Notes: generated from the sequence alone by a model not told the origin. A stretch of DNA of 64,000 bases from Bacillus sp. MRMR6 (GCF_001940785.1 NZ_MSLS01000003.1:272887-336886); one strand, 5' to 3'; numbered from the stretch's first letter, positions 26,656 to 37,158 are shown. Numbers and translations: made by a program.

Positions 26656-26984
26656 TGGAATCCTCCTAAACTACGGAAACAACTCTCTTAATCTAGTTCG
26701 TATTATCTACAAAAGAAATTTCCCTCTTTTTTATCCTCTATAACAATATCATAAAATATAGAAATATGACGATTAGTCTTTATAATGTAACAAAAATGTA
26801 TAATACCTGACATTTTTCTACAATTATAGTAGAAATAGATCGATACTTTCGACCTTATTTTGTAGCTGAATCTAGTAAGAAATCCTTATTTTATCAACAT
26901 TTTCCCCTATTACCAAAGAAGGCAACTGAATAATACAAATTGAATCACACCACGTATACATCCGACAAATTCCCTACTCTTTTT

Positions 26985-27001
26985 ATTACAAAATCATTAC
27001 A
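26985..27001 (-). promoter_or_regulatory. Candidate WalR box upstream of the M23 peptidase gene
   Basis: On the minus strand TGTAAT-GATTT-TGTAAT is a perfect match to the WalR consensus TGTWAH-N5-TGTWAH. It lies about 330 bp before the start codon. A second weaker match in the other orientation, TGTAAC-AAAAA-TGTATA, is at 26786-26802, nearer the gene. The region 26656-26984 is otherwise AT-rich and shows no gene. Confidence 0.45.
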
Positions 27002-27007
27002 ATAGTA

Positions 27008-27040
27008 ACAAAAAAAGAAGCCTACAATTGTAAGCTTCTT
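27008..27040 (-). terminator. Terminator of the tRNA cluster
   Basis: On the minus strand AAGAAGC ... GCTTCTT (7 bp extended by the inner TACAATTGTA symmetry) is followed by TTTTTTT, just after tRNA-Phe. Confidence 0.82.
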
Positions 27041-27045
27041 TTGGA

Positions 27046-27118
27046 TGGCTCAGGACGGAATCGAACCGCCGACACAAGGATTTTCAGTCCTTTGCTCTAC
27101 CGACTGAGCTACTGAGCC
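27046..27118 (-). tRNA. tRNA-Phe (GAA)
   Basis: A complete 73-nt cloverleaf: acceptor GGCTCAG / CTGAGCC, anticodon loop CTGAAAA with GAA, TTCGATT T-loop. CCA is not encoded. Last gene of the cluster, followed by a terminator. Its first 26 nt are repeated twice upstream (see repeat entry). Confidence 0.96.
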
Positions 27119-27120
27119 AT

Positions 27121-27416
27121 AAGATAAATTGTTTCCTAAACCTCGAAGGTGGTCATACCTTCGTCCTCATCTCAGAAAGCTTATTCAAGCAGCAGCTCGA
27201 TGAGTACGCTGATGCATTTTCAATGTAGCTTATTCGGACGTGCTCTACCGACTGAGCTACTGAGCCATAAGATAAATTGTTTCCTAAACCTCGAAGGTGG
27301 TCATACCTTCGTCCTCATCTCAGAAAGCTTATTCAAGCAGCAGCTCGATGATTACGCTGGTGCATTTTCAATGTAGCTTATTCGGACGTGCTCTACCGAC
27401 TGAGCTACTGAGCTAT
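27121..27416 (-). repeat. Two tandem 148-bp units each ending in a tRNA-Phe 5' half
   Basis: Units 27121-27268 and 27269-27416 differ at only about three positions. Each contains a spacer of about 120 bp and, at 27241-27266 and 27389-27414, the first 26 nt of tRNA-Phe (through the D arm). Read on the minus strand the order is 5' half, spacer, 5' half, spacer, full tRNA-Phe. The half genes cannot form an acceptor stem. The spacer includes GTCC-type ends and CGAGCTGCTGCTTG, shared with the tRNA-Lys units at 27743-28090. Confidence 0.85.
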
Positions 27417-27427
27417 ATCAATAAAAA

Positions 27428-27504
27428 TGGCGGTCTGGACGGGACTCGAACCCGCGACCTCCTGCGTGACAGGCAGGCATTCTAACCAACTGAACTACCA
27501 GACC
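27428..27504 (-). tRNA. tRNA-Asp (GTC)
   Basis: Acceptor GGTCTGG / CCAGACC, discriminator G, CCA encoded (27428-27430), anticodon GTC in CTGTCAC, T-loop TTCGAGT. Cloverleaf complete. Confidence 0.96.
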
Positions 27505-27574
27505 TAAAGTTTAGATATCAGTCATCAGCAAGACAACCGGGCTTGCCAGTCGCTTGCCAACAACCAATTGCCAA

Positions 27575-27646
27575 TGACCCCTACGGGATTCGAACCCGTG
27601 TTACCTCCGTGAAAGGGAGGTGTCTTAACCACTTGACCAAGGGGCC
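27575..27646 (-). tRNA. tRNA-Glu (TTC)
   Basis: Acceptor GGCCCCT / AGGGGTC, anticodon TTC in CTTTCAC, T-loop TTCGAAT. CCA is not encoded. A 70-bp spacer separates it from tRNA-Asp. Confidence 0.95.
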
Positions 27647-27666
27647 ATACATACTTTAAAACTAAA

Positions 27667-27742
27667 TGGTGAGCCATGAAGGATTCGAACCTTCGACCCT
27701 CTGATTAAAAGTCAGATGCTCTACCAACTGAGCTAATGGCTC
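27667..27742 (-). tRNA. tRNA-Lys (TTT)
   Basis: Acceptor GAGCCAT / ATGGCTC, anticodon TTT in CTTTTAA, T-loop TTCGAAT, CCA encoded (27667-27669). Its first 26 nt are repeated twice upstream (see next entry). Confidence 0.96.
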
Positions 27743-28090
27743 GTACTTTGAAATGTTCCCTAAATTTTGCGTTAGACGTCCACACCTCAGAATGCTTATA
27801 CAAGCAGCAGCTCGGCGTGTACGCTGAAGCTACTCATCGAAGCTTACTCGGACGTGCTCTACCAACTGAGCTAATGGCTCGTACTTTGAAATGTTCCCTA
27901 AATCTTGCGTTAGACGTCCACACCTCAGAATGCTTATGCAAGCAGCGGCTCGGCGTGTACGCTGAAGCTACTCATCGAAGCTTACTCGGTCGTGCTCTAC
28001 CAACTGAGCTAATGGCTCGTACTTTGAAATGTTCCCTAAATTTTGCGTTAGACGTCCACACCTCAGAATGCTTATGCAAGCAGCGACTCG
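27743..28090 (-). repeat. Tandem 138-bp units each ending in a tRNA-Lys 5' half
   Basis: Units 27743-27880 and 27881-28018 differ at about four positions; a third, truncated unit (spacer only) ends near 28090. The 5' 26 nt of tRNA-Lys recur at 27855-27880 and 27993-28018. The spacer core (ACGTCC ... CGAGCTGCTGCTTG ... GGACGT) is homologous to that of the tRNA-Phe units, and the leader just before each tRNA start ((A/G)TTTAGGRAACA) is also shared. Plus-strand ORFs across the array (LLGRALPTEL repeats) are spurious. Confidence 0.85.
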
Positions 28091-28187
28091 TACTAAACTG
28101 CCTCGTTTGTGACGACGCTTTTTATAATATCACGGTGATTGTTATTAGGCAATAGTTTTTTTAAAAAAACTTTTAATAAAAATAAAA

Positions 28188-28207
28188 AGCCCTCGAATTA
28201 GAGGGCT
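28188..28207 (-). terminator. Terminator of purA
   Basis: AGCCCTC and GAGGGCT form a 7-bp stem with a 6-nt loop, followed on the minus strand by TTTTTATTTTTA. Confidence 0.82.
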
Positions 28208-28214
28208 AATATAA

Positions 28215-29555
<1,341 letters not shown>

Positions 29556-29585
29556 TTAACAATTATTAGGGGTAAAAGTCAATAA

Positions 29586-29628
29586 AACACGAACAATTTA
29601 TACCAATATATTAAAATATGTTCGTAAA
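29586..29628 (-). promoter_or_regulatory. Pair of PurBox-like sites upstream of purA
   Basis: AACACGAACAAT (29586-29597) and TATGTTCGTAAA (29617-29628) each carry the PurR core CGAAC, in opposite orientation, spaced by 19 bp (published spacing in B. subtilis is nearer 16-17). Matches to AWWWCGAACWWT are 11/12 and 10/12. They lie about 80-120 bp upstream of the start codon. Expected effect is repression by PurR, relieved by PRPP. Confidence 0.55.
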
Positions 29629-29723
29629 ACATTATTATACTAATCTAGTAATATCCTACTTGTAAAAATGGGTAATTTTACATATGATTAGTTTGAAGTT
29701 TCTACTAAGAAAGGAAGTGGAAT

Positions 29724-30638
29724 ATGATTAATAGAAAACGCCTAGAACCATTAGAACTTATCTTTTTTAAGTACTTATCTTCACGGATGGCATTATCTGA
29801 TACAGACTTTTGGAGGTACCAAACCTTAAAAAAAGGATACGAAGGTGAGAAAAAAAGCGATATATGGCTTCAGGATCTTTCAGATGAATGGATTGTCCTC
29901 CACGATTTACTCCTCGAATACAATCAATCTAAATTCCAAATCGACACACTTATTTTTACCTATGAAAAAATCCACCTTTTAGACGTAAAGAATTATGAAG
30001 GCGACTACACGGACAATGGAGAAAATTGGTCCACCGAAACTAACCTTAAAGTGCAAAATCCACTGCACCAGTTGAATCGTTGCGAAATCCTGCTAAGCAA
30101 GTTGTTACATAGCCTTGGTTGCCATTATCCAATAGAATCCCACTTAATCTTCATACACCCAGAATTTCATTTGTATCAAACCTCTATTAATCCTAAAATT
30201 ATCTTTCCTGCCCAACTCAATCGCTTTATGAAAAAATTAAATTCTAGACCTGTTAAACTCTCAGATAAATACCTTGAATTAGCTGAGCAAATAATTTCCA
30301 TGCATATAGTACAACAACCGTGTATGCCGCCTTATAGCTATGATCAGTTGCGGAAAGGGATAATTTGTCCGAAGTGTTATTCGTTTTATACTCAACGAGT
30401 TAGGAATAAGTTAATATGTGGTACTTGTAGTACCTTGGAGGAAGTTGATTCTGCTGTTTTGAGGAGTGTAAAAGAGTTTATGTTCCTCTTTCCTGACCAA
30501 TTAGTAACAACTGACATTATTCACGACTGGTGTTCAATTGTTAAATCAAAAAAGACAATTAGGAGAATATTATCTAGTAATTTTAAACTAGTGGGACATA
30601 GCAAGACAGCTAATTATATTGTTTATGAAGATAAATAA
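29724..30638 (+). CDS. NERD-domain protein with C-terminal zinc ribbon
   Basis: A 304-residue protein. Residues about 35-150 form a nuclease-related (NERD) domain: GYEGEKKSD, FQIDTLIFTYEKIHLLDVKNYEG with the Asp/Lys of a restriction-like fold. Residues about 215-240 carry CPKC-x14-CGTC, a likely zinc ribbon; the C-terminal 60 residues look helical. Similar small NERD proteins are common in Bacillus and their role is unknown; DNA repair or defence is possible. It lies alone on the plus strand and precedes the 52-bp repeat array. GGAAGTGG-type ribosome site before ATG. Confidence 0.75.
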   Translation: MINRKRLEPLELIFFKYLSSRMALSDTDFWRYQTLKKGYEGEKKSDIWLQDLSDEWIVLHDLLLEYNQSKFQIDTLIFTYEKIHLLDVKNYEGDYTDNGENWSTETNLKVQNPLHQLNRCEILLSKLLHSLGCHYPIESHLIFIHPEFHLYQTSINPKIIFPAQLNRFMKKLNSRPVKLSDKYLELAEQIISMHIVQQPCMPPYSYDQLRKGIICPKCYSFYTQRVRNKLICGTCSTLEEVDSAVLRSVKEFMFLFPDQLVTTDIIHDWCSIVKSKKTIRRILSSNFKLVGHSKTANYIVYEDK

Positions 30639-30662
30639 CACATTAAAATTTTTAATAATCTT

Positions 30663-31190
30663 TCAGATTACCTTCGTAACTATTTTTCACTTACGACGGT
30701 AATCTGACGCTTCTTCTGGTTACCGCTAAACCCCTTTTTCCTTCATAACGGTAATCTGACGCTTCCCCTGGTTACCGCTAAACCCTTTTTTCCTTCCTAA
30801 CGGTAATCAGGCGCTTCTTCTGGTTACCGCTAAACCCCTTTTTCCTTCATAACGGTAATCTGACGCTTACCCTGGTTACCGCTAAACCCTTTTTCCTTCA
30901 TAACAGTAATCTGACGCTTACCCTGGTTACCGCTAAACCCTCTTTTCCTTCATAACGGTAATCTGACGCTTACCCTGGTTACCGCTAAACCCTTTTTTCC
31001 TTCATAACGGTAATCTGACGCTTACCCTGGTTACCGCTAAACCCTTTTTTCCTTCATAACGGTAATCTGACGCTTACCCTGGTTACCGCTAAACCCTTTT
31101 TTCCTTCATAACGGTAATCTGACGCTTCCCCTGGTTACCGCTAAACCCTTTTTCCTTCATAACGGTAATCTGACGCTTCTTCTGGATGCT
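30663..31190. repeat. Ten-unit 52-bp tandem array with embedded palindromes
   Basis: GGTAATC (one unit AGTAATC) begins units at 30698, 30750, 30802, 30854, 30905, 30957, 31009, 31061, 31113 and 31164, a period of 51-52 bp. Most units carry CGGTAA-N17-TTACCG, a perfect 6-bp inverted repeat, then CTAAACCC, a T run and CCTTCATAA. TTACCG at one unit's end and CGGTAA at the next's start also face each other. At the left edge CAGATTACC pairs with GGTAATCTG. There is no cas gene and no unique spacer sequence, so this is not CRISPR. No ORF is apparent. It fills the gap between the NERD gene and dnaC. Confidence 0.88.
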
Positions 31191-31206
31191 GCTATCTTAT
31201 CCTCCG

Positions 31207-31243
31207 ATAAAAAAAGCCAGCCAAGATAAAATCCTTGGCCAGC
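31207..31243 (-). terminator. Terminator of dnaC
   Basis: GCTGGCCAAG ... CTTGGCTGGC forms an imperfect 10-bp stem, followed by TTTTTTT on the minus strand. Confidence 0.78.
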
Positions 31244-31254
31244 TTTCCAAAACT

Positions 31255-32610
31255 CTATGCACCCGGAGCACCGTCGTACCGGGTTTCGAGGTTTACGAAT
31301 TTATTGTATTCTTTTACGAACGCTAGCGAAACTGTTCCAGTTGGCCCGTTACGCTGCTTAGCAATAATGATTTCAATGATATTCTTGTTCTCAGATTCTT
31401 TGTCATAGTAGTCATCACGATACAAAAAGGCTACGATATCGGCATCCTGCTCAATCGATCCTGATTCACGGATATCGGACATCATCGGACGTTTATCTTG
31501 ACGCTGCTCAACACCACGGGAAAGCTGAGAAAGAGCGATAACCGGTATCTTCAGCTCACGGGCTAACTGCTTAAGGGAACGAGAGATTTCTGATACTTCC
31601 TGTTGACGGTTTTCGCCAGCACGACCGCTGCCTAAGATTAGCTGTAGATAGTCAATCAAAATCATCCCTAAGCCATGTTCCTGCTGAAGACGGCGGCATT
31701 TTGACCGAATATCACTAATACGAACCCCTGGTGTATCATCAATAAAGATACCTGAGTTCGAAAGGCTGCCCATAGCCATCGTTAGCTTGCCCCAGTCCTC
31801 GTCCGTCAAAGATCCGGTACGAAGCCGCTGGGCATCGATATTTCCTTCAGAACAAAGCATACGCATGACAAGCTGCTCAGCACCCATCTCTAGACTGAAA
31901 ATTGCAACATTTTCACCTGTTTTTGTCGCGACATTCGAAGCAATATTCAAAGCGAAGGCCGTTTTACCCACGGAAGGACGGGCACCAACAATAATTAAGT
32001 CATTTCGCTGAAAGCCTGCTGTCATTCGGTCAAGCTCGGCAAACCCAGTTGAAATACCGGTAATTTCCCCAACACGATTGTGCATTTCTTCAATATTGTC
32101 ATAGGTACGAACGAGTACGTCCTTGATGTTATGGAAGGCGCCGGCGTTTTTACGCTGTGCCACTTCCATAATGCTTTTTTCCGCTTCACTTAATAGGGCA
32201 TCGACTTCATCCTCACGAGAGTAACCGTCGGTAGCAATATTAGTTGCAGTACGGATTAATCTTCTAAGTAATGATTTCTCCCCTACAATGTTCGCGTAAT
32301 ATTCTATATTGGCTGCTGTTGGTACTGACCCTGCAAGCTCACTTAAATAACTAACACCGCCCGTATCTTCTAATAACTTGGCTGCTGCCAACTCTTCGGT
32401 TACGGTAATTAAGTCGACTGCTTTCCCTCTGTCGTTCAACTTAAGCATAACATCAAAGATCTTTTGATGTGCTGCTCGATAGAAGTCTTCTGGAATTAAA
32501 ATTTCCGAGGCCACCGTTAAGGAAGAAGGCTCTAAAAAAATTGCACCTAGGACTGCTTGTTCAGCTTCTATATTTTGCGGGGGTAGACGATCTGCGAATA
32601 AATCATTCAT
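31255..32610 (-). CDS. dnaC: Replicative DNA helicase (DnaB-type, called DnaC in B. subtilis)
   Basis: A 451-residue hexameric helicase of the replication fork. An N-terminal primase-binding domain (about 8-110) precedes a RecA-like core: Walker A GARPSVGKTAF (about 209-219), DDTPG, Walker B IDYLQLI and the arginine finger region RGVEQRQDKRPMMSDIRESG. Length fits (454 in B. subtilis). ATG 32610 with GGAGG upstream. It lies downstream of rplI and gdpP in the same direction, with a 160-bp gap. Confidence 0.95.
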   Translation of the reverse strand: MNDLFADRLPPQNIEAEQAVLGAIFLEPSSLTVASEILIPEDFYRAAHQKIFDVMLKLNDRGKAVDLITVTEELAAAKLLEDTGGVSYLSELAGSVPTAANIEYYANIVGEKSLLRRLIRTATNIATDGYSREDEVDALLSEAEKSIMEVAQRKNAGAFHNIKDVLVRTYDNIEEMHNRVGEITGISTGFAELDRMTAGFQRNDLIIVGARPSVGKTAFALNIASNVATKTGENVAIFSLEMGAEQLVMRMLCSEGNIDAQRLRTGSLTDEDWGKLTMAMGSLSNSGIFIDDTPGVRISDIRSKCRRLQQEHGLGMILIDYLQLILGSGRAGENRQQEVSEISRSLKQLARELKIPVIALSQLSRGVEQRQDKRPMMSDIRESGSIEQDADIVAFLYRDDYYDKESENKNIIEIIIAKQRNGPTGTVSLAFVKEYNKFVNLETRYDGAPGA

Positions 32611-32774
32611 ATATTTTATAACCTCCTATTCTAGAAAAGAAGGATGATATTTTAATAGTATTATATATCTTATAATATCCATAAAAAGGAAAAGTGACCA
32701 GCTCATACCGATCACATTCACATCTTGCTCAACTTTTTTATTTTAACATGTTTCCTTTATTTTTGAACTGGAAA

Positions 32775-33224
32775 TTAATTTACTTCTTTTACAGACACAG
32801 TTAAAGTGGCTAAAACCTCGTGATGCAGCTTTACTGGAACCTTTGTATGTCCGAGTGAGCGAATGGCATCAGGAAGCTCCATTTTGCGCTTATCAATCTT
32901 AATGCCGTGTTTCTTTTGTAGTTCTTCCGCAATTTGCTTCGTCGTAATGGAACCAAACAATCTGCCGCCTTCACCAGCTTTAGCGGAAAGTTCAACGGTA
33001 ATATTCCCCAAAACTTCACCTAACTTCTTCGCTTCTTCTAACTCTTCTGCAGCACGCTTATCTTCCTTTTTCTTCTGACCCTCAAGTGTACTGATATTTG
33101 CACTGCTTGCTTCAATAGCTAAGCCTTGTTTAATTAGGAAGTTATGTGCATAACCATCTGCCACATTCTTGACTTCACCTTTTTTCCCTTTACCTTTTAC
33201 ATCCTTTAGAAAAATGACTTTCAT
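32775..33224 (-). CDS. rplI: 50S ribosomal protein L9
   Basis: A 149-residue L9: N-terminal domain [20 protein letters not shown], a long charged central helix (about 40-75) and the C-terminal domain with [20 protein letters not shown]. Binds 23S rRNA domain V and bridges to the next ribosome. Its start overlaps the gdpP stop by one base (ATGA-type), so translation is coupled. Confidence 0.96.
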   Translation of the reverse strand: MKVIFLKDVKGKGKKGEVKNVADGYAHNFLIKQGLAIEASSANISTLEGQKKKEDKRAAEELEEAKKLGEVLGNITVELSAKAGEGGRLFGSITTKQIAEELQKKHGIKIDKRKMELPDAIRSLGHTKVPVKLHHEVLATLTVSVKEVN

Positions 33225-35194
33225 TATTTATTCCCACCTTCAAGATAATCTTCTATTGCAAGCTTTAATTGCTTTTCTGCTTCTTCTACTGTGATTCCAC
33301 TAAGCTGTGTAGCTGCATTGGTCAAGTGTCCGCCGCCTGAGAGGCTTTCCATGATGATTTGGACATTTACATTACCTAAAGATCTAGCACTAATCCCAAC
33401 CATTTCTTCGTTGCGCTTTGAAATGACGAATGAGGCTGAGACGCCATCCATCGTTAACAGGGTGTCTGCTGCCTGAGCGATAATCACCTGGTCAAATGTT
33501 TCAATTTCGTCTCCCTTAGCAATGGCAATCCCATCATAGTAAAATTCTACGGACTCAATTAATTTTGCTCTCTTTATATAGATATCAATGCTTTCCTTTA
33601 AGAACTTTTGCACGAGGATGGTGTCTGCACCTTGCCCCCTTAAATAAGAGGCAGCATCGAAGGTTCTTGCACCTGTTCTAAGTGTAAAACTCTTAGTATC
33701 GACAACAATACCAGCGAGTAATGCTGTCGCCTCAATCATTTCTATTTTACCGCGTTTTGGCTGATACTCAAGGAATTCTGTGACCAGCTCTGATGTTGAC
33801 GAAGCATATGGTTCCATATAAACAAGAACTGGATTATCAATAAATTCTTCTCCGCGACGGTGATGGTCAATGACGACGACATGGTCTATTTTGTTTAACA
33901 AACGTTCTTCAATCACGAGTGCTGGTTTATGGGTATCCACAACCACTAGCAGTGTTTTATCAGTTGAAATCTCAAGCGCTTCCTCCGGACCAATGAAGTG
34001 AGAAAAAAGTTCTTCCTGATGCCGGATTTCCTCCATCAGCCTTTGAACCGCTCCATCAATCTCTAAAGGGTTAATCACAATGTAGGCATCCTTTTGATTC
34101 ATTTGAGCAACTTTATGAATACCAATGGCTGAACCAATTGAATCCATATCAGGATTCCTATGTCCCATAATGATGACCTTATCACTCGCGGTAATCAAAT
34201 CCTTTAAAGCATGAGAGATGACTCGTGCTCTCACTCTCGTCCTTTTTTCCACTGGATTTGTTTTACCGCCAAAGAACTTCACCTTTCCATTCGGCTGTTT
34301 AATAGCAACTTGGTCTCCGCCTCTTCCTAAGGCTAAATCAAGGCTTGATTGCGCTAGGACACCTAGTTCAGGAAGGGAGGCCGTTCCAGCACCTACGCCA
34401 ATACTCAGTGTAAATGAGACATTTTGTTTTGACGTCATTTCACGTACTTCATCAAGGACAGAGAATTTTGCCTTTTCAAGACTGTTCAAGATCCCTTCAC
34501 TAAATACGGCAATAAACCTTTCAGAAGAGATTCTTTTTAGAAAAATCCCATTGTCTTGAGCCCATCTATTCAGGGTAGACGTTACCATATTATTAATACT
34601 ACCGCGCATTTGGTCATCCATGCCTTGGGTTAGTTCATCATAATTATCTAAAAAGATGATAGCAATGACGGTTCTTTCATCGTGATACATTTTTTCAATT
34701 TTTGTTTGTTCTGTCACATCAAAAAAGTATAATAGTCGCTCCTCAGGCTTATGGATTACACGAAACTTCCTGCTATGAAGAGTTATAATCTCTGTTTCTA
34801 CTTCTTGCTTGATTAACGGGACCAGGGAGTCTGCCACATCATATAAGGACCTTCCAAGAAGGGTATCTTCATCAAAATAAGAAGATAAGAATGGATTGGC
34901 CCAATCAATAAAATATTCTTCATTAATAAGCATAATCCCAATCGGCATTTCCATCAGGGCTTCTTCCCCGACTTTTTTCACACGATAAGAAAGAGTTGAG
35001 ATATATTCTTCCATCTCTTTACGTTGACGGCGATCAATCTCGAACATATAGTACAGCGGGATACCAATCACTAACAGCCCTGCTAGACCAATAATCCAAT
35101 TATAAATAGACAATACAATCAGCAACACCACTGTAATGCCCAACAGCCCATAAAAAGGGTAACGAATCGAACGCTTTTCTATAAATGCAGGCAA
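33224..35194 (-). CDS. gdpP: Cyclic-di-AMP phosphodiesterase GdpP
   Basis: A 656-residue membrane enzyme that cleaves c-di-AMP to pApA. Seen: two N-terminal transmembrane helices (about 15-55), a PAS-like domain (about 75-145), a degenerate GGDEF domain (about 170-300), and a DHH-DHHA1 phosphodiesterase (about 340-650) with [24 protein letters not shown] and [12 protein letters not shown] start 35194 with AGGAG upstream. Operon order yybS-gdpP-rplI matches B. subtilis (yybS-yybT-rplI). Confidence 0.94.
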   Translation of the reverse strand: MPAFIEKRSIRYPFYGLLGITVVLLIVLSIYNWIIGLAGLLVIGIPLYYMFEIDRRQRKEMEEYISTLSYRVKKVGEEALMEMPIGIMLINEEYFIDWANPFLSSYFDEDTLLGRSLYDVADSLVPLIKQEVETEIITLHSRKFRVIHKPEERLLYFFDVTEQTKIEKMYHDERTVIAIIFLDNYDELTQGMDDQMRGSINNMVTSTLNRWAQDNGIFLKRISSERFIAVFSEGILNSLEKAKFSVLDEVREMTSKQNVSFTLSIGVGAGTASLPELGVLAQSSLDLALGRGGDQVAIKQPNGKVKFFGGKTNPVEKRTRVRARVISHALKDLITASDKVIIMGHRNPDMDSIGSAIGIHKVAQMNQKDAYIVINPLEIDGAVQRLMEEIRHQEELFSHFIGPEEALEISTDKTLLVVVDTHKPALVIEERLLNKIDHVVVIDHHRRGEEFIDNPVLVYMEPYASSTSELVTEFLEYQPKRGKIEMIEATALLAGIVVDTKSFTLRTGARTFDAASYLRGQGADTILVQKFLKESIDIYIKRAKLIESVEFYYDGIAIAKGDEIETFDQVIIAQAADTLLTMDGVSASFVISKRNEEMVGISARSLGNVNVQIIMESLSGGGHLTNAATQLSGITVEEAEKQLKLAIEDYLEGGNK

Positions 35195-35229
35195 AGTTTT
35201 CAGCTCCTAGCCTTAGTGATCATGCTTAA

Positions 35230-36162
35230 TTAAAGCTTATTTCTCAAATCAAATCCTAAGTCAATTATACCTAATATCGCAATAATATAAAGGAAAATAG
35301 GTATTAGGAATGAGACAATCGCGATTGTTATAGAGACTGCTCTGGACATTCCTTTTTTACTAAAGAAGTAAAACATAAAGGTATACCCTTGCACAATCAT
35401 GAAGAATTGAAGGATATAGGTGAGATTTAACAGTGCAGTATATACATATGTACCTTCCTCAGGATTTAAGAACATGCTTAACAGTAATGTAATTAAATAA
35501 TACCAAAGTAAGCTTTTTGGTAATGTAATTTCTTTTACTGAATTCCATTTTTTAACCTCAATTCCAAAACGCTTAATAATTGGAAAGGACACTAATTGAA
35601 TAACAAAAACTACAGAAATGGAAGCCATCACAATAAGAGTAGGGAGCAGGGTTTCTAATAAGGCAATACCTTTAACCATTTGTTCGATAGCCTTCTCTGT
35701 CTCTTCTGAATTACCAAAGTTTTTCAGCAGTTCTGCTGAAGTTTTTATTGACTCATTCATCGTTACGAACATTTCATCAATCATATTAACGTTAAAAATG
35801 ACCGTAGAGGCTGCATAGATGATGATAATGTTAATTAAGAAAACAAGCGATCCAACAATCAAAATGGAAATCCTGCCCTTTTTCAATTGTATAAGATATC
35901 CAATTACTGCACCTGTTGTTCCATACGCAAGTCCTAATGGCAATGATAGAATGGATCCCACTATCACAGAAAGGAACAAAGAGGCAATCATAAAGACAAC
36001 AATGCTTTTCCCATCATTTTTTGCGGCAAATATGATAAACGGTATTGCTAAAAATAAATTAACAACCATTCCAATTACTGGGACATAAATAGTTATTAAC
36101 AATAGTACAGCGAAGACTGCTAACAGAATAGCGCCCTCTGTTAGTTTTTTTGTATTTTTCAC
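35230..36162 (-). CDS. yybS: YybS, DUF2232-family membrane protein
   Basis: A 310-residue polytopic membrane protein with about eight hydrophobic segments, resembling substrate-binding components of ECF-type transporters (DUF2232). The N-terminal block KNTKKLTEGAILLAVFAVLLLIT is typical of YybS. GTG 36162 has GAGGTGA upstream; the longer frame from 36225 has no family support. Function unknown. It precedes gdpP by 35 bp. Confidence 0.82.
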   Translation of the reverse strand: MKNTKKLTEGAILLAVFAVLLLITIYVPVIGMVVNLFLAIPFIIFAAKNDGKSIVVFMIASLFLSVIVGSILSLPLGLAYGTTGAVIGYLIQLKKGRISILIVGSLVFLINIIIIYAASTVIFNVNMIDEMFVTMNESIKTSAELLKNFGNSEETEKAIEQMVKGIALLETLLPTLIVMASISVVFVIQLVSFPIIKRFGIEVKKWNSVKEITLPKSLLWYYLITLLLSMFLNPEEGTYVYTALLNLTYILQFFMIVQGYTFMFYFFSKKGMSRAVSITIAIVSFLIPIFLYIIAILGIIDLGFDLRNKL

Positions 36163-36251
36163 TACTTCACCTCTAAATTCTTTACACCTATCTTTAATTT
36201 TAGCCAGAATAGTACTAGTATACAACTTTAACCAAAGGAAACAAAAATAAA

Positions 36252-36280
36252 AGGCAGCATGGGTGAATTCCCTGCTGCCT
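36252..36280 (-). terminator. Terminator of the rpsF-ssb-rpsR operon
   Basis: GGCAGCAGGG ... CCCATGCTGCC (one bulge) is followed by TTTTATTTTT on the minus strand, just after rpsR. Confidence 0.8.
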
Positions 36281-36288
36281 CTCTTTTA

Positions 36289-36528
36289 TTATTCACCTGC
36301 AACGAATGGTAATAATGCCATTTGACGTGCACGTTTGATTGCAACTGTTAATTTACGCTGATATTTAGCGCTAGTACCAGTTACACGACGTGGTAAAATC
36401 TTTCCACGCTCAGAGATGAATTTCTTAAGTAAATCCACTTCTTTATAATCAATCTTTGTGATTGCGTTAGAAGTGAAGTAACACACTTTACGGCGTTTTG
36501 CGCGACCGCCTTTACGTCCTCCTGCCAT
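36289..36528 (-). CDS. rpsR: 30S ribosomal protein S18
   Basis: A 79-residue S18: [67 protein letters not shown]. It pairs with S6 in the 30S platform. ATG 36528 follows AGGGAGG. Third gene of rpsF-ssb-rpsR. Confidence 0.96.
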   Translation of the reverse strand: MAGGRKGGRAKRRKVCYFTSNAITKIDYKEVDLLKKFISERGKILPRRVTGTSAKYQRKLTVAIKRARQMALLPFVAGE

Positions 36529-36581
36529 GAAAATTCCCTCCTTTATCATTTTTTTATATTCAAGTTTGATTTAAGGTTGAT

Positions 36582-37130
36582 TTAGAACGGTAAATCGTCA
36601 TCAGAGATGTCAATTTGTCCGTTGCCAGCAAATGGATCCTCGTCCATTCTTGTGTAACCTTTGTTGCTATTTTGATTTTGAGTTTGGTTTTGGTTTGGGC
36701 GTTGATTCTGATTTCCGTTGCCGCTGCCATAGGGATTACCTTGTGGTTCCCGTGGAGGAGTACCGAAATAATCGTTGTCGCTTCTTCCACCGCCGCCACC
36801 GCCAGATGCGTTTTTAGGTTCTAAGAACTGAACGCTTTCTGCCTGGATTTCAGTAACATAGACGCGTTTACCATCTTGTCCTTCATAGTTGCGGGTTTGA
36901 ATGCGGCCATCAACACCTGCAAGACTACCCTTCTTTAAGAAGTTCGCCACATTTTCAGCAGGTTTGCGCCAAACAACACAGTTAATGAAATCTGCTTCAC
37001 GCTCACCTGACTGACTAGAAAATGGACGATTAACAGCTAAAGTGAAAGTAGCTACAGGAACCCCATTCGGCGTATAGCGCAAATCAGGATCTTTTGTTAA
37101 ACGGCCAACAAGTACGACACGATTCATCAT
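36582..37130 (-). CDS. ssb: Single-stranded DNA-binding protein SsbA
   Basis: A 182-residue SSB: an OB fold (about 1-107, [53 protein letters not shown]), an Asn/Gln/Gly-rich linker (about 112-165) and the acidic tip DDDLPF that recruits replication and repair partners. ATG 37130 was chosen because AAAGGAG is 9 nt upstream; the next codon is also ATG. It sits between rpsF and rpsR, typical of Bacillus. Confidence 0.95.
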   Translation of the reverse strand: MMNRVVLVGRLTKDPDLRYTPNGVPVATFTLAVNRPFSSQSGEREADFINCVVWRKPAENVANFLKKGSLAGVDGRIQTRNYEGQDGKRVYVTEIQAESVQFLEPKNASGGGGGGRSDNDYFGTPPREPQGNPYGSGNGNQNQRPNQNQTQNQNSNKGYTRMDEDPFAGNGQIDISDDDLPF

Positions 37131-37158
37131 CAGAATCAACTCCTTTTCTTCTGTGAAA

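Noticed and set aside
26786..26802. Second WalR box (TGTAAC-N5-TGTATA)
   Set aside because: One mismatch and opposite orientation to the gene; kept only as a weak note.
27736..28155. 139-codon ORF with three LLGRALPTEL repeats over the tRNA-Lys array
   Set aside because: The repeats come from translating tandem tRNA-half units. Such ORFs are common false genes over Bacillus tRNA clusters.
30663..31190. CRISPR array
   Set aside because: Units are almost identical throughout, with no unique spacers and no cas genes.
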